64,000 nt of DNA, taken from Pleurodeles waltl. Taxonomy: Eukaryota > Chordata > Amphibia > Caudata > Salamandridae. The stretch is taken from NCBI RefSeq assembly GCF_031143425.1, contig NC_090447.1, positions 134,435,106-134,499,105 of the forward strand, read 5' to 3'. Below are positions 25,428-38,429 of the stretch, piece by piece (positions within the stretch are counted from its first letter, which is position 1; every line of letters begins with the position of its first letter). Made by a program: the position numbers and the translations under genes. A model generated the notes under the pieces. It did no database searches. It was not told the origin of the DNA and saw nothing but the letters and a program-made list of their open reading frames with translations.

Positions 25428-27033
25428 TTGAAAACTTCTTCACTCAATAATCACGTAAGTTACCTTGTAGAGTTTGTCAATAAACACTTCACTTATTCAC
25501 ACAATCCAGCTTTGGTGTCTTCAATCTCTTAAACATCTACTTTAGGATTATGAGTCTAACCTCAGGGAGCATGTCACAAACACTAATCTGAAGAGTACTG
25601 TAACAACATCACATGTGAAGCGTAAGAGTGAACTGCTACTATCACACACATCACAATTAGCCTCAGCACTTGAATGTGAAAACTGAAGGACACAGTCTAT
25701 GGACCACAACATATTAATTACATCCACCTTGCTAACTTGCGTAGTACATCCACGGAAATCACGCCTGCTACTACCATGGGGCCCAATCCTCTCACAGGGT
25801 ACACATGACCTCACACTTTGGACGGACACGTCTGTGGAATGCACATCAGAATGGATGAGAACATATACAGATAGGGCTGCAGGTCCACCACAAATTAATT
25901 GTTATTACAATGCAAAATGTTATGATTTTCAACTGTCTATTGGGTTCAATACATGATATGGTTGGAATGTAGGTAGAGTGTGTCAACCACAGTACGTACC
26001 AAACATGTACACATGTCAGACATCTGTGTAGTCCACACACAAGTCATCCATGTACTCAAGATCAACATATGGAGACATTTGTCGGGTAACATTTGCCAGA
26101 TTGCATTAATCAGCCATCATCAACAATGCCTGAGCTGTGTATGTCATCTGAAATGTGATGCTTTGTAAGACAACTACACACAGCACATAAGTGAACACAA
26201 ATAGTACTGACTGCCATACATATGTAGATACATGGTATCACACGTACCTACATATGAATGACATGTATACATTTGCATGCTGTTGATTCTGTAACACACA
26301 CATTGGTGTAACGGAGCAATCACACACACATATCACATTGTTCAATGGACTACCACATGTGGCCACACACCTAATGCCATACTGCAGCCCAGCCCATTCA
26401 GCTTTTATGTTGATACAGGGTGCATCCATTAACAATTGACAAAGAGTCAAAACAATGATGCAAATGTGTCAAAAACATCTGCAAATGCAAAGTACATGAC
26501 CAATAGGCCCTTAGCTTGATTTCCACCTTCGCACTCATCGCAATGATGATTTACTGTTAAATAGACACATAAAGGTAATGCATCAATATCAAAAGACGTA
26601 CGTAAGTAATGCATCAGAAATACTCACTCAAATATCAGATTTGTCAAACAAAATACACGCATTACAGAAAACGTGACGCAAGGGCACAGGAAGTGATGCA
26701 ATAGGATATCCTGTTTACAGGCATGGTAGCGGGTATACTTTCACTTTCTCTTCACAGTCTGTGCCTCTTTTGACTGTGTGGTTGTGTTTTGGAGTTGGTG
26801 GCATCTTATTGCTCCTTTTTGTGTTTTCTGTTGTATTTAATTGTTATTTGTCCCAGTGTCTGTGAATTTGTGTGTTATCGATATTTTACCTTGTACCTGT
26901 GCTGTGGGGCGTCTCTCTGGTTTAGTTGTATAGGTGGTTAGTTGGGATTGGTATTTTTTGGGTGTTAAGTTTCCTATCCTTACTTCTGTTTATTACTACT
27001 TTATTTCTCATTTTCAACCTGTACCCCAGTGCA
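25428..27033. other. Spacer between transposase and SANT gene of Harbinger B
   Basis: No coding region supported. A T/C-rich stretch at 26,745-27,000 just before the SANT gene could act as its promoter and leader, but there is no clear TATA box. Confidence 0.4.
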
Positions 27034-29941
27034 ATGTCTGACAGGGGGAGGCAGGGCAGACGAGAGTCGGGGAAGAGGAGCTGGGAGGCTTTGTGTGGCT
27101 GGTAGCCCACTACCTCTCATTAATGTTGGAGATGGGTGGCTGTGTGATACAGGGCTACCAGAGGGAGGCAAGGCAGCTGCAATGGGGCAAGGTGCTCCAC
27201 CACCTTAAGAGGGTGTACCACAGCAGTCTCAATGACCACGAGCTCAAGCATCGCTGGGCTGATCTGATGGCCAGGGAGCAGGATCTTCTGAACCATCTTG
27301 ATGTGGTGGTTGGTGGCCCTGTTGATGAGTCTCCCATTGGCAAACTAATTACTCTTCAACGCACTTGAATGACAGTAGCAGAAGTGTTGGCATGCTGCAT
27401 TCAAAGCTTGGGGACAGGTTGCATGCAACCAGAATTAAGTATCACTGTGCCAGTATAGACATGGGGTTCACATATGCTACCATTTTACCAATGCAAGTTA
27501 GATGTTAGGTGAGTCATGCACAACCATCAATAAGTCACATATTTCAGGGGCCATGGCAACATCTGTGTTCCAGCATTGTGTCATGTTTGATAAGCCAAGA
27601 CACCGCCAGCATACCATTTGTAAGTATTGTGATAACAACGTACGACAATCCATGTATGGTGTAACACTGTCAGATTTTCACATACATCATCCCTGCCATT
27701 ATGTTTACAAAGGGGGCATAACTGCCTTTGGGGGCACTGGAAATGGGACATTTGATGCCATCACCCACCTGTGACACATCAGTCAAGGATTACTCAATGC
27801 AAGCAAATTGCAGACTAAATATTTAGCCGCTTGTCCTCAACAAAGTGCCTTTGTGTGCCTTGCAGGACAAGCCAGAAGACCTGAGTCAGTTGTCTTGCAG
27901 AGCACAAGGAAAGTGTCATGTATCTGTCAACTAACTCCCCCTCATTCCATGGAGTTCCATCTTCTACAGATTGGCCACATATGGTTTTTGCAGGGTGTAG
28001 CACTGCATGAGTCTCAGACCCATTGTAAGAGTGCAGATGTGTGGCTCTCATTCACCTGAGTGTCAGTCTCATTGTGAGATTGCAGTGGTGTGTCTGTTGC
28101 ACTGTCCATGACCTGGATAATTATCTCACTCCTCTGAAATAGTACACACTGCAATATGTTTCCCACTAGTAGTGATAGTGATATGATACTAACCATGGTT
28201 TTCCATCCATATATTTCAGGTGCACCAACCCCCTACACCACAGACGAAGTGGCAAGATTTGAGGATCCAGATGTATCCAGTAAGTGTGATTTTGTCTGTT
28301 CTGTGTAGTGTTTAAGTGTTTTGTGTGAGTGAGTCATGAGTGTTGTACCCAATGCTAGAAATTATGAGCTGTAAAATCATCAGAAATCAAAGTAGGCTGG
28401 ATGGTGACATTGTGTGACATTTAAGTGGTTCTCCATGCACGTGCAGAGAGTCATATCTTGTGAGGCTTGTGGTCCTCAATGGGCGGCATTGTGTAAACAA
28501 GGTGATGACAAGCTACATGTAGGCCCATAGGTGACTTAGATGTGAACCGTTGTGAAAATAATGGCACTGGAACACGCCGTCATTCTCACAACACAGTGAC
28601 GCACCATTTTGTAGACAAATTGGTGCATCCCTGTATTGTAATGTACATGTAGGACTGGGTGGCCAGTTGCCCCCCAGCATGGAGCCACTAATTTTGTACT
28701 CCACTTACGTGACACTTACATGGAATGTAATAGACGTGCATGCAGGTCAAGTCCAATAGTGTGCTGGCATGGGTATGGGTGTGTGAGGAATGGTATTGGC
28801 TAATCAGGTATTGATGGGTGTCTACACATAAACACATGAATGTAGATGTAATAGACCTATGGATACCAGCTTCATATTTGTCATCACCTAACATATGGTC
28901 CACTCCCTGACTCCATGTCTGAGTGGGCATGCTTTGGTGGATGACCTGGACAGTTGAGATGATGATCTACATGGCCATACCTCCTGAGGCACTGGGGGTG
29001 GGAACATAAATATGTAGGTAGATGTGATGCTCACAGTGTAGGTGACAGTCATTTTGATCAGGCTTACATGTGTACCTATCAACACTGAACTCTTATGGTT
29101 ACCAACAGCAGCCCAAACTCCCGTTAACGGATGCAAGTTTCTGGTGATGTATGTTAGCAAATTTGACGCATATGAAGAGGAATAGTGGCCCTGATCAATG
29201 TGAATTTGACGTTGCCTTGGCACTGTCACACATGGTACAAAATCTAAGCAGATCTAAGTTGGTTTGTTTCATAATCTTGTTGTGGGTGGCTTTGGTGTCA
29301 AGGAAATGGTGCTAAGGCAGCATTGTTGTTTCATCCTTCATAGCCATTGTATCATCCAGAATGTGAGTAGGAGTGCATTTGAAAATCAATGTAGATAGTA
29401 AGCTAATTTTCTATACATACTCCACACAATGCTGACACTGATGGTTGCCTGTCTCATTTTAACAGCTGCTAACATGAATAATGACCAACTCCATGCCTTT
29501 CAGAAGAGGGCAGTGTGCTGTTGGCACATATTGGCAGTGGAATCTGGGTTCAGGAGGATGGCACGCCGCTATCACTCAGAGTGATCCATTGGTGAGTGGC
29601 AGGCATTCAGCCAAGGGGGACCCACACTGCCCGCACAGGGTGGACCAAGCACTAGAGCTGTGCAGGGACCCACAGCTGCCAACATCATTGTTGCCCCAGC
29701 TGCTGCACCCTCTACTTCCATCCCACAGCCAACCACACCTGCTGCCATGGACATGAGTGCCATCAGAGACTTACAGAGGAATGTGACACAGGTACTCAAA
29801 AAGTTGGACTTTATAGAAAAAGAGGAAGCTAAGAACACGAAGACCCTCAAGTACATTAAGCGGAAACTCAAAAGGCAAACCTCTGAATGGCATGATATCG
29901 CTCTTCCCAAGATCAGTCCCCTCCCTCCTCATTTTTTCTAG
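27034..29941 (+). pseudogene. Harbinger B SANT/Myb-like gene (three exons, decayed)
   Basis: Exon 1 begins at an ATG at 27,034; a one-base shift then leads into the main frame, giving GEEELGGFV, WGKVLHHLKRVYHSSLN and HELKHRWADLMAREQDLLNH, a SANT fold with its conserved tryptophans. Exon 2 (28,220-28,279, acceptor TTTCAG, donor GTAAGT) reads PYTTDEVARFEDPDV. Exon 3 (29,466-29,941) has one TGA after RRMARRYHSE and is otherwise open: Pro/Ala-rich linker, then a predicted coiled coil (DLQRNVTQVLKKLDFIEKEE) and a basic tail. It probably served as the end-binding partner of the transposase. The domain is plain; its role in this element is inferred. Confidence 0.75.
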
Positions 29942-30400
29942 GTTTTTAGTGGCTTTTAGGGGATTAGTTGTAGGATAGAATAGGTTAGTGGGTTAGTTTG
30001 AACAAGTAGCCTTGGGGGATAGGTTTTCTACTTTTTATGTTTTACTATATGGGTGGGTGGGTGATTGTTGACGTTGGGGCTTTTACGTGTTTATAAAAAA
30101 AATTGAAAGATTTAAAATCAAAAATACCAAATATATATATATTTGTTTAGTAATAGTTAGAAAATATGTAGTTTAGTTTATGTTGTTCTCCATGTGTCTT
30201 GTGATATACGGGGGTGCAGGGCGAATATTTAGAGTGTGTCATTAAATATGTTAGGTAAGTGTAGCATAGAGTAGTTAGGGTCTGTTGTGGGTTATGTATA
30301 GTTAGGATATATTAGGTTAGGTTAGGATAGGTGTTCATAATTATTTTTAGTTTTTTTATTATCAAAATAAATCATTTTATGGGTTTTGTTTCAGAATGTT
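29942..30400. repeat. T/G-rich 3' tract with TTAGGTTAGG motifs
   Basis: Sequence after the SANT stop is rich in TTAGG/GTTAG runs and includes an ATATAT stretch near 30,131. A similar tract occupies 33,060-33,545 after the second copy of the gene's last exon. Confidence 0.6.
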
Positions 30401-31070
30401 CAGCACTGTGTACATTTGACAACAGCCTACATTTAATTCCTATCCTGCTAAACTGACTAGTGGCAATTATGGATGAGGATGAGTCCCTCTGCTCCACACC
30501 AATGTGTTCTACTGGTACTGACAATATTGCCCAAGAACTATTTCACAGCCATTCCTGCCAGATGTAGTGGGTTCAACATGTTTCAAATACTCAGTGAATT
30601 GCTTGTAGGGGATGAGACCATCATCTACGTACATCATGTAGGTACCATATGCATAGGTATGTGCCCGCATATTCATGCACTCTTGTACTGAAACACTGTG
30701 ACTTGAGACATGTTACACACATCACAAATTCTAGGCATGGTAAATGTGTCACAACACACATAAACATGCTGGTTGTATAGGTGGTGTTTAATAACATTCC
30801 CATCAAAGACAGGCACCTGTGCACCATTTAGCTATGAATTATGTATTTGAACTTTGTGCACCTAATTCCTGATTTTGCAGATATTATCTGTGAGCACTTC
30901 AACCTGCCTTATCTATGTGTATCCTTAAGCCATGTCAACTGTGCCATATGCTACATGTTTAACAAGCAGACTTACATAGACATTTGTGAAGTCAATGTAC
31001 TGTGCTCTTTATGTGCACAGTGTATGTGTTCTTCATTCACAGTGCAAAGTACCATGTTATGGCTTGTGAG
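30401..31070. other. Spacer, nothing recognised
   Basis: Between the two SANT gene relics. No domain-bearing frame seen. Confidence 0.4.
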
Positions 31071-32985
31071 TGGAACAGCACCCTACACTAAAGTAGAGGT
31101 GGACACATTCAAAGACCTGGATGCTACCAGTGAATGTCACCTGAATGTTTTGTGTTGTGTTACAGATTGTGTGTGATGTTGGATAATGTTTGCAATGATA
31201 TGTTCAAGGGGCATCCTCATTCCACTGAAAAATGTTGTTTGTACATGTTACATCCCAAATTAATTAAGACAAATGTTCATGTGCAGTAGATGGGGACTAT
31301 TGTCAATGTTCATGTATTGCCAATCTCTGCAGGCCACATGATAGTTTGACTAACAGAGGAGCAGTGAGCAAAATGCCACAGTCAATTAAAGTATATGGGA
31401 GAGGAATTCTTAGTGCAAATGGCTGTGGATGGTTCAACTTCAATCTGCCTGTCAGATGCACATTGCCACTGTAGTTGTCCACATTGCATTCTATGTATAT
31501 TTTGTATGGCAAGTTCAGACAGGATGTGAGGATTCACACCTCAGTGCAGACTGAATAGGTATAGGTAGATGGGCCAGATGTCAGCATTCCACACATGGTA
31601 ATGCAGGGAAAGGCCTCACTCATACCATCTTATGCCCCATTTTCCATATTTGAAATATGTTCATACCTTTGCACTGTTTTGTTACCAAAAAGGCCAATGT
31701 GTGTAGTACCAAAGGCATGTGTGCACAGTGTTGTCAGCACACAGTCCATAACACAGTCCACCTAGTGGTGGCATTACCCATAACGGCTCTCCAAAACACT
31801 GTCACCCTTGATAAAAGTTTGGCAAACACCTGCAAATTACAGAACAAGATATCTGTGCATATCAGATCTACAGCATGAATGCACACACCCATCACATGGA
31901 TATGCAGAGAGGTGATGTGCATTAAGATAGCATTACTTGCATGCATGGATAGACACTACGCTATGTAGAGGGATACATGCTATTGCTTGAATTACATGCA
32001 ATAAGCAATGGAATGGTCCTCCAGATATTTCAATTAGTCAGTATGGGAGATGTGTCCAGCATGTCTGATGTGAGGTAGCTAGCCACCCTCCATCCATGTT
32101 TCAAATATCTGGCATAGAGTAAGTCTATGTAGAAATGTGTGTGGAGTTGTGTTCTTGCCATAATGGGACACAATACTGAGGCACAATACCTGTCCTTGCC
32201 AGACATTTCTTATGTTACATAGGCTAATGGCCATGGAATCAAGCTTATTGGATGCTGCACAAGGAACCCCAATGATTAATTAGTAGGGACGTGTGAACCA
32301 TACCATGTGTACACAACAGCATAGTCTCAGTATTAACGTGATTCTTCCTAGATTTGGGAAGACAATGCTATTTCACATGTCTACATTGCAACATCTGGGT
32401 GTTTTGGCTTTGCAACATTAGGAGAAGTTAATTTTGTTTTTTTTATGGATGGTCATTTTTCAATAAAAGGATAATTTTGAGTGTTAGTGATGCTACATGT
32501 GATGTTCCAAACTAGATGAAGCATGAAAATGTTTGACACAGTTCCCATTTCAGCTTTGTCTGATACATATTTCCTTCTGGTCCAACAGACATTATGACTC
32601 CTGAGCAGCAGAAGGCTTACTTCATTCGCCTTGACCATTACCACCACACCTGGCATATAGTGAAGGCCTGCCAGTGAATGGCTCACCAATTCATTGAGGA
32701 AAGGGCAGCAGCACATGGAAGTTGAGACCCCAGGGACCACAAACCCATGAGAAGCCAGGCACCAGCTAGGATGTTGCCTTGGCCCACAGAGATGCATTGG
32801 TTGCTGTCCAGGCCTATCAACCAGTCAGCCAGCGGACCACCACAGCCCATACTCCTAACCACTGGACAGTATAGCAGGTTTGAACATCTGGCCATGAAGG
32901 AATTATCAGACTTCAAGCTCCGTGTTACTGGTTTGGAGTACAAGGTTGACACTTTGATATGGTTGGTCCAAACACCGCAGTAGTC
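31071..32985 (+). pseudogene. Second, diverged copy of SANT-gene exons 2 and 3
   Basis: The exon 2-like block at 31,071-31,129 reads APYTKVEVDTFKDLDAT, recognisably related to PYTTDEVARFEDPDV at 28,220-28,279, with a GTGAAT donor. The exon 3-like block starts after an ACAG acceptor at 32,588, reads MTPEQQKAYFIRLDHYHHTW, contains two stops, and ends in a helical segment (FEHLAMKELSDFKLRVTGLE) before a TAG. No SANT exon 1 precedes it. It is either a segmental duplication within Harbinger B or part of a second related element. The exon 3 copies share layout more than sequence. Confidence 0.55.
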
Positions 32986-33059
32986 TATGGACCACATTGT
33001 GAATCAAATTTAGTCCTCACTGACACTTGATGCTGTACCCCAGTTTTTTAGATATGGCT

Positions 33060-33545
33060 ATTTTATAGTCATTTTATAGCATTGTTTAGGATAGGTTTTA
33101 GTGCAGGCATTGCTTAGTTTAGTTTTAGTAATTTTAACACTTTAGGTGGGGTTTGTTATTAGGTGGGGTTTGTTATTAGGTGGGTATAAGGGTGGGTAGG
33201 TTATTTAGTGGGTGAGGGCTGATATGCAGGATATAAAATACAAAATAAAAAAATAAAAATTGTTTAGCTTTCTATGTTTAGGTAGTTTGTGTATAGGTGT
33301 AGTTATGTTGTTATTGTATGAAAATGTATATTAATGGGGTTTGGATTAATGTTTAATATGTCTGTTCTGTTATATGTGTAAGAGCACGGTATGTTAGGCT
33401 AAGATAGTTTTAGACAGATTTAGGGTAAGGTAGTGTAGTTTAGGTAGCATAGTTTAGATTAGGTATAGTTTAGATTAGATAAGTAAGATAGTGTAATGTA
33501 GGTAGTTTTAGGTTTTATAAGGCTTATATATACATTAAATAGCAA
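33060..33545. repeat. T/G-rich 3' tract, second copy
   Basis: TAGTTTAGGTAG-rich, including a direct repeat of GGTGGGGTTTGTTATTA at about 33,146-33,180. It mirrors the tract at 29,942-30,400. Confidence 0.55.
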
Positions 33546-34554
33546 TCATTTCTAAGTACAAGTCTGCTTCATGATTTACTGTGTAGAAGTTGTCAGATTT
33601 GCTTAGGTTGTGCTAAGTACTTGCAGTAGAGTTTCCAAGCAGTGTTTCTAGACATGTGGGACTAGGTGAAATACACATGGAGAGATACCTGTCACGTTTG
33701 CCATGGAATGACTTAAGGGAATGTCAAACTTAGTTGAGCGCTGTGACTGTCACTCATACTGTGAATGGATACATAGCCCAAAACAGGTATTCACCTACTA
33801 TTGCACTGTGTGTGTAAGGCATGCAACATGCATTGAAGGGATGATTATGTCAAACCATTGTCACCAATCAAGGATATTTTGGGTCACACACTGACGTCAG
33901 CCACTTCACAGTCACCCTAGCACCATTTTATTGTCATGGAAGTGTTGTTTGCTGGATAGTAGCCATGGAGGTTGTACCTCCCATGCTGCGACTTCATTCA
34001 CCCTTACAATTGACTGAATGCTAATTGTTGAACTTCATGCTTGAGACCTTGGGTAACTAGTTGCTAGTTTAGATGTACATAGGGGTGATGAAACCTATTT
34101 AGCTCTGCCTTTGTAAATTTGTCCAAGGTTGTATATCCATATTTCCCTTTGGCTAGTAGTTAGTGTCTTTAGAGTCTGGGCATCCACCATGGTCTCCTTA
34201 GTGCAATCATCAACAGACATACAACACACAGGTTAAATTCAGTGCATGTATTTACATGTGTCTAAATCTGTAGGTTCACAGTTGCAGTTATTTCACCAAC
34301 ATTGTTATAGAGCTATAGGATGTCCAGGCAGAGTCCATGGGGGAAACATGTCATGAGATGTGTAGAGGAGAGGAGAATGCAATGAAAAGAACATCCAAAA
34401 TGCCATTATAGAAGTGAGGTTACGATGACAGTCCACAAATGGATAAGAGCAACAGGTGGGCAGTGACTACCAAACAGTGACAGATAGCAAGTGCGATGGC
34501 ATGTTACTCAACACAGGTTATTGGGAAACTTGCCAGTGGCACAGACAAATGTTA
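33546..34554. other. Spacer, nothing recognised
   Basis: No supported coding frame, repeat border or RNA gene. Confidence 0.4.
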
Positions 34555-35351
34555 CTATGAAGGTCTTCTTCTGAAAGTGGGAAAATCCATGTTTTCCTCC
34601 TTTGATATGTGTTTTGCTTCCCCTGAGGGTGGTGGTGTTTGTGCATGGGGCATCTGAGATGAACACACATCAAGGGCTGAAGAAGTGGCTCTCCTGTTCC
34701 TAGCAGCATTTGCCTGTGTCAACAAGGATGGCAGCACAGTGCTCAGAAGGGTCTGCTGGCTTGTCAGCACAGCAAGGACATCATGGTGGAAGGCACCCAC
34801 AGTTGTGATATAGGAGTCCTGCTTCCACTCTATTGATTCTAGGATGTTACATATGACCCCCAGCAGGGTGGCAACCACACTGGTATTACATTGGCAGGGC
34901 TGTTGTTGTTGCCTCTGCCTCACGACACCAGCAATGACAGCAGGGAACTGTTCCAATCTCTGGAGCAGAGTATAGGTGCCTCTGATTGCATTTGAGGTAT
35001 CCTTACTGGGACAGAGGGAACTACAGACTCCCTCTAGGGTGCCCACACTGGTCTCCATCCCCTCCCGCATCTTAGCAAACATTTGTCACTGGACTCCTAC
35101 AACTTGGCACAGAAATACCACATGTGGGTCCTGTGAGTCCATTGGTGGGCTGGGACCTGCTGATGGTGTAGGTTGGGGTTTAGGCAGTTCCTCTGGAGTC
35201 CTGATAATACTGTCAGCCTTTCCCACTCCCAGAGAAGGTGAGACAATGTTATCCAGAATTTGGTCATCATCGTCCATCGGGGGCAGGATGGCAACGGCAG
35301 GAGGTTGGTCTTCCTGGACAGACAGCTGGTCAGCAGAAATAGTTTCTCCCT
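34555..35351 (-). pseudogene. C-terminal exon of a Harbinger accessory (SANT-type) protein, one in-frame stop
   Basis: The exon starts after an ATTACAG acceptor (minus strand) and reads an acidic/proline-rich linker (MDDDDQILDNIVSPSL, KPQPTPSAGPSPPMDS). A single TGA at 35,083-35,085 interrupts the frame, which then continues for 175 codons to a TAG at 34,555. The second half is largely helical (LLQRLEQFPAVIAGVVRQRQ; DVLAVLTSQQTLLSTVLPSL) and ends in a Ser/Pro-rich tail. The layout matches the C-terminal exon of the SANT gene at 50,157-50,897. The upstream SANT exon was not located. Assignment is by layout, not by domain. Confidence 0.5.
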
Positions 35352-37027
35352 CTGTAATAAAATGGATATATGTCCATGTTGTTCAATGCTACATGTTGAC
35401 AGTAGTTATCTGGCTGACATGCAGTATTTTAACTCTTTCACTTTCAACTGAACATTGATGTGTGGTACCTATTTGACTTGTATGTATTGATGGGAAGTGG
35501 CAATGTATTTTCCTCTCAGATGGCAGGTTCTGCGCATTCTTCACAAGCCGCTCTTTGACAAGGGTGTTTGTTTGTGTCATCCCACACAATTAACACAGTT
35601 ACAAAGCTTTCTGGCCTGCCTTCTCAGTGCAGATAGGTTATGTTAAGGTACACATCCCTCTTGGTGATTGGCATTTCTTTTAATGATGTATTTCACTACT
35701 GTGCCCATTGCACAAACATTGTTCCAGCTCAGCAGTGTTTCTGTCATTCCATGTGGCTACTACTCAAGCCACAGCTCCTGTAATAGTACACAGTGTTTGT
35801 TGATGTATTCATTTTGACCCTGCTGTCAGCCTTACACAAGCTACATCATGGCAGTCTGCCTTGTTGCGCTGTCTGGCATGCACATTGTGCATTCATCTAG
35901 CCAAGGTGCATAATGAGCATGCATCCACACTACATAGCTAGCAACCTTCTCCACTGTAGATATGTGCAGATGCATGTTCTTGCTATGTGTGTGCTATCTG
36001 TCTCAACATTTTCCGTTGTGTGTGTGAACTCTAAGAGGATATACACAGTGAAACTAGCTAGCTCACCCCTATTTCATTGTTGCCAGAGTTGAATACCTGC
36101 TGAGTAACACACATTGCTAGACTCATCCCCACTCACTTGAACAAGTACATGACTCCTCTGGCAATCCTCATTTTGGTTCATTGACTCTACTCACTGTAAC
36201 ACATATATGGAAGCCTGATCAAACATTGGCTCACATGTGACACCAAAACATGCATTTGCATGCACCACTACCTACTGCCAGACATATCTGCATGTTTTGT
36301 GAGCTATGTATATGACTGGACCAACATATGCTAGTATCTTTGGTTATGCATGACATCTACCTACCCTGGTTTGTCATACACCTTTACTCATACTTCTCAG
36401 CCTCAAGACATCACAGATTCCCACCCATAGTTATTGCAACCTAGCTCATCCTGTCACTTCTAATTTCACTGTTTGTCATCCTCCTACTTTAACATGGGTA
36501 TCGTGGTATGATTTTTCTTCTTCCATCATCTTCCTGGCCTGTGCTACATCTTCCCCCTGGTGGACATCACATGTTGGAGGTAATACACCTATGCCCTCAT
36601 CTATGTCATCATTTCAAAGGAGCAACAGATGTGTGACAATGTCAATTATAGAGATGTGTGTGTATAGCTCAGGCTACCATGCAGTACACATGCCACTTCT
36701 CAACTCCTTGCTATGCAATGTGTCCCCATTAAAAGACAGGAACAGTTCAATGTCCACAGCCACACTTACATTTACAACTAGGGGACAACCTGCCTCACAT
36801 ACCATCTATTGTTTTGCAAAATACACAGCTCCATTTTTTATGCATCACTTTCTTTACCCCCATAAGATTTGTAAAGTACCAGCATTGATGGTGTTTGCTA
36901 CATGGCAGGATACACCTGTGTGCTTACACCCCACACCTAATGGCATCTGTGTGCAATGTAGTTTACAACTGGTGACTAAAGGATATATTTACAATTTGCA
37001 TGCACTACCAGTGGTTTTACAGTCCAT
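35352..37027. other. Spacer, no gene fixed
   Basis: On the minus strand, 36,515-36,600 reads an acidic stretch (CDVHQGEDVAQARKMMEEEK) that could be a lost exon tail, but no splice borders or domain support it. The 150-codon plus-strand frame at 36,591-37,043 has no domain content. Confidence 0.35.
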
Positions 37028-37778
37028 GGGGCATATGTACTAGGAATCGGCATAGGGCGCTACAGCAAGCTTGTATGCTGCACTGCCCTACACCAATTTG
37101 AAAGGGTAGAAATGTGCCATATGTGCAAGATAGGGTACATTTCTGTCCTTTCCCCCTGAGTTGGTGCACAAATTGCTGCCTAATTTGAAAGGGCAGTAAT
37201 GCACCATATTTACAAGATTGGGTGAATTTTTGTCCTTTGCCCCTGAGTTGGTGCACAAATTGCTGCCTAGCACCAATCCAGGCAAAATTGCACCCTGGTG
37301 CACGTGTGTCTACGTTGTTGGCAGGATTTCTTCAGTGCAGGAAGGGACACCTTCCTGCACACTTACAGTCCAGAGAGGCAGTTTCCTCTTTCTCTGTGTG
37401 CTGCATGCAGCACACACAGTAAGAGGAAACAACAAGGCAACATGAAAATATTGCTCTTTTATTTACATCTGCCATTAGGAGGTGTACGGTTTTGACACGT
37501 TCCAAGGTTTACAGATTCTTGTAACTTTCAGAATGAGTGAAAACCCATGGGTGGTACGTGTTTACACCTACCGCAACACCCATGGTATGCCTCCCTGACA
37601 TAGTATGAGACAATGCAGTGACTTGCACTGCGTTGTCTTCCACCATATCTATGAGGACATGTAAAGCCAATCAAAATGGCTTTGTGTAGCCTTGTAGATA
37701 TGGGTCTGCACTATTCACCACAGGTGATTCACAAAAAGTGATGCACCAGCAGCGTAAGCTCACTTGAAATATACCCCC
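37028..37778. mobile_element. MITE of the GGGCATAT family, copy 2
   Basis: Starts GGGCATATGTAC and ends GAAATATACCCCC. The centre has GCAGGAAGGGACACCTTCCTGC, related to copies at 21,308 and about 38,430. The left half holds two near-identical copies of GAGTTGGTGCACAAATTGCT, about 91 bp apart. Confidence 0.65.
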
Positions 37779-37951
37779 AGATCCTTTTCTTGGGATTGTG
37801 GTACTTGTTGTTGTGGACACTAATGTTATACATTGCACAAAAATCCCAAGGACCCAATGGCACAGTTGGACTGGTGCAGCACATCACACATGGATTGGAC
37901 ACACGTGACAGCTTTGGACTGGAATGTGTGACGTGTGTGTTTTTTAAAAGT

Positions 37952-38367
37952 TAGATTTCTAAGAATTGTGAATGGACATGTGGCCATTTCCATCCCTTAT
38001 ACCCAGCACAGTGAAGCTCAAAATGGTAGCATGCTGCACTACAAAACCGTGGTGCAATTGTCCCTTGTTGCCAACAACAAGGGTCTTGTTGGTCCTCATG
38101 GGCTGCACTGTCATGTCCTTCCACTTCTGCCACCAACTCACCTGGGGTGACTGATGCCACCTGCTCCTCCAAGGCTATCACCTCCTTCCAGACCTCAGGT
38201 CCTTTTTCCGGTCAGCATGGCTGCCTTCAAGTTGCTGGCCAGTTTTTCCTTGGTCCTGCACTTGTAGTCATTACAGCACTTCTTGGAATCTGTCACAGTC
38301 CTCTTGACTTGCCCTACAATGTTGATTTTATCCACTATGGATTCCATATGACCTATTTTTTCTCTAA
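37952..38367 (-). pseudogene. Orphan SANT/Myb-like domain, NAIF1-like type
   Basis: On the minus strand the frame gives MESIVDKINIVGQVKRTVTD and then KKCCNDYKCRTKEKLASNLK, the pattern of the last two helices of a SANT/Myb-like DNA-binding domain in transposon-derived proteins. After a stop and frameshift near 38,198 it continues as VWKEVIALEEQVASVTPGEL and an acidic segment. The N-terminal helix and a start are missing. It is a different SANT subtype from those of Harbinger A, B and C. It lies between two MITEs, with no transposase nearby. Confidence 0.6.
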
Positions 38368-38429
38368 GGGCAATTTAGAGTTGATGTTCATACTTTGTCA
38401 CCTCTGTTACTAGTAAGTGGCAGAAATGC

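Larger units (their letters stand above)
22204..30470 (+). mobile_element. Harbinger B: GGGGCATATTTATAC-type element, right end not found
   Basis: The left end GGGGCATATTTATACTCTG is preceded by TTA (22,201-22,203), the typical Harbinger target. It is followed by a transposase (22,604-25,427) and a SANT gene (27,034-29,941), both on the plus strand. The first 340 bp are homologous in inverted orientation to 48,778-49,103, the end of a MITE. I could not find the matching right end, so 30,470 marks only the end of the first 3'-UTR-like tract. The element may extend to about 37,000. Confidence 0.7.

Noticed and set aside
28888..29229. 113-codon minus-strand frame in the Harbinger B SANT intron
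   Set aside because: No domain and antisense to the intron between two supported exons.
30121..30150. Telomere-like or origin-like AT/TTAGG tract
   Set aside because: Short ATATAT and irregular TTAGG runs without the regular period of telomeric DNA; part of a transposon 3' tract.
36591..37043. 150-codon plus-strand frame
   Set aside because: No domain, no splice or promoter context, and it ends inside a MITE border.
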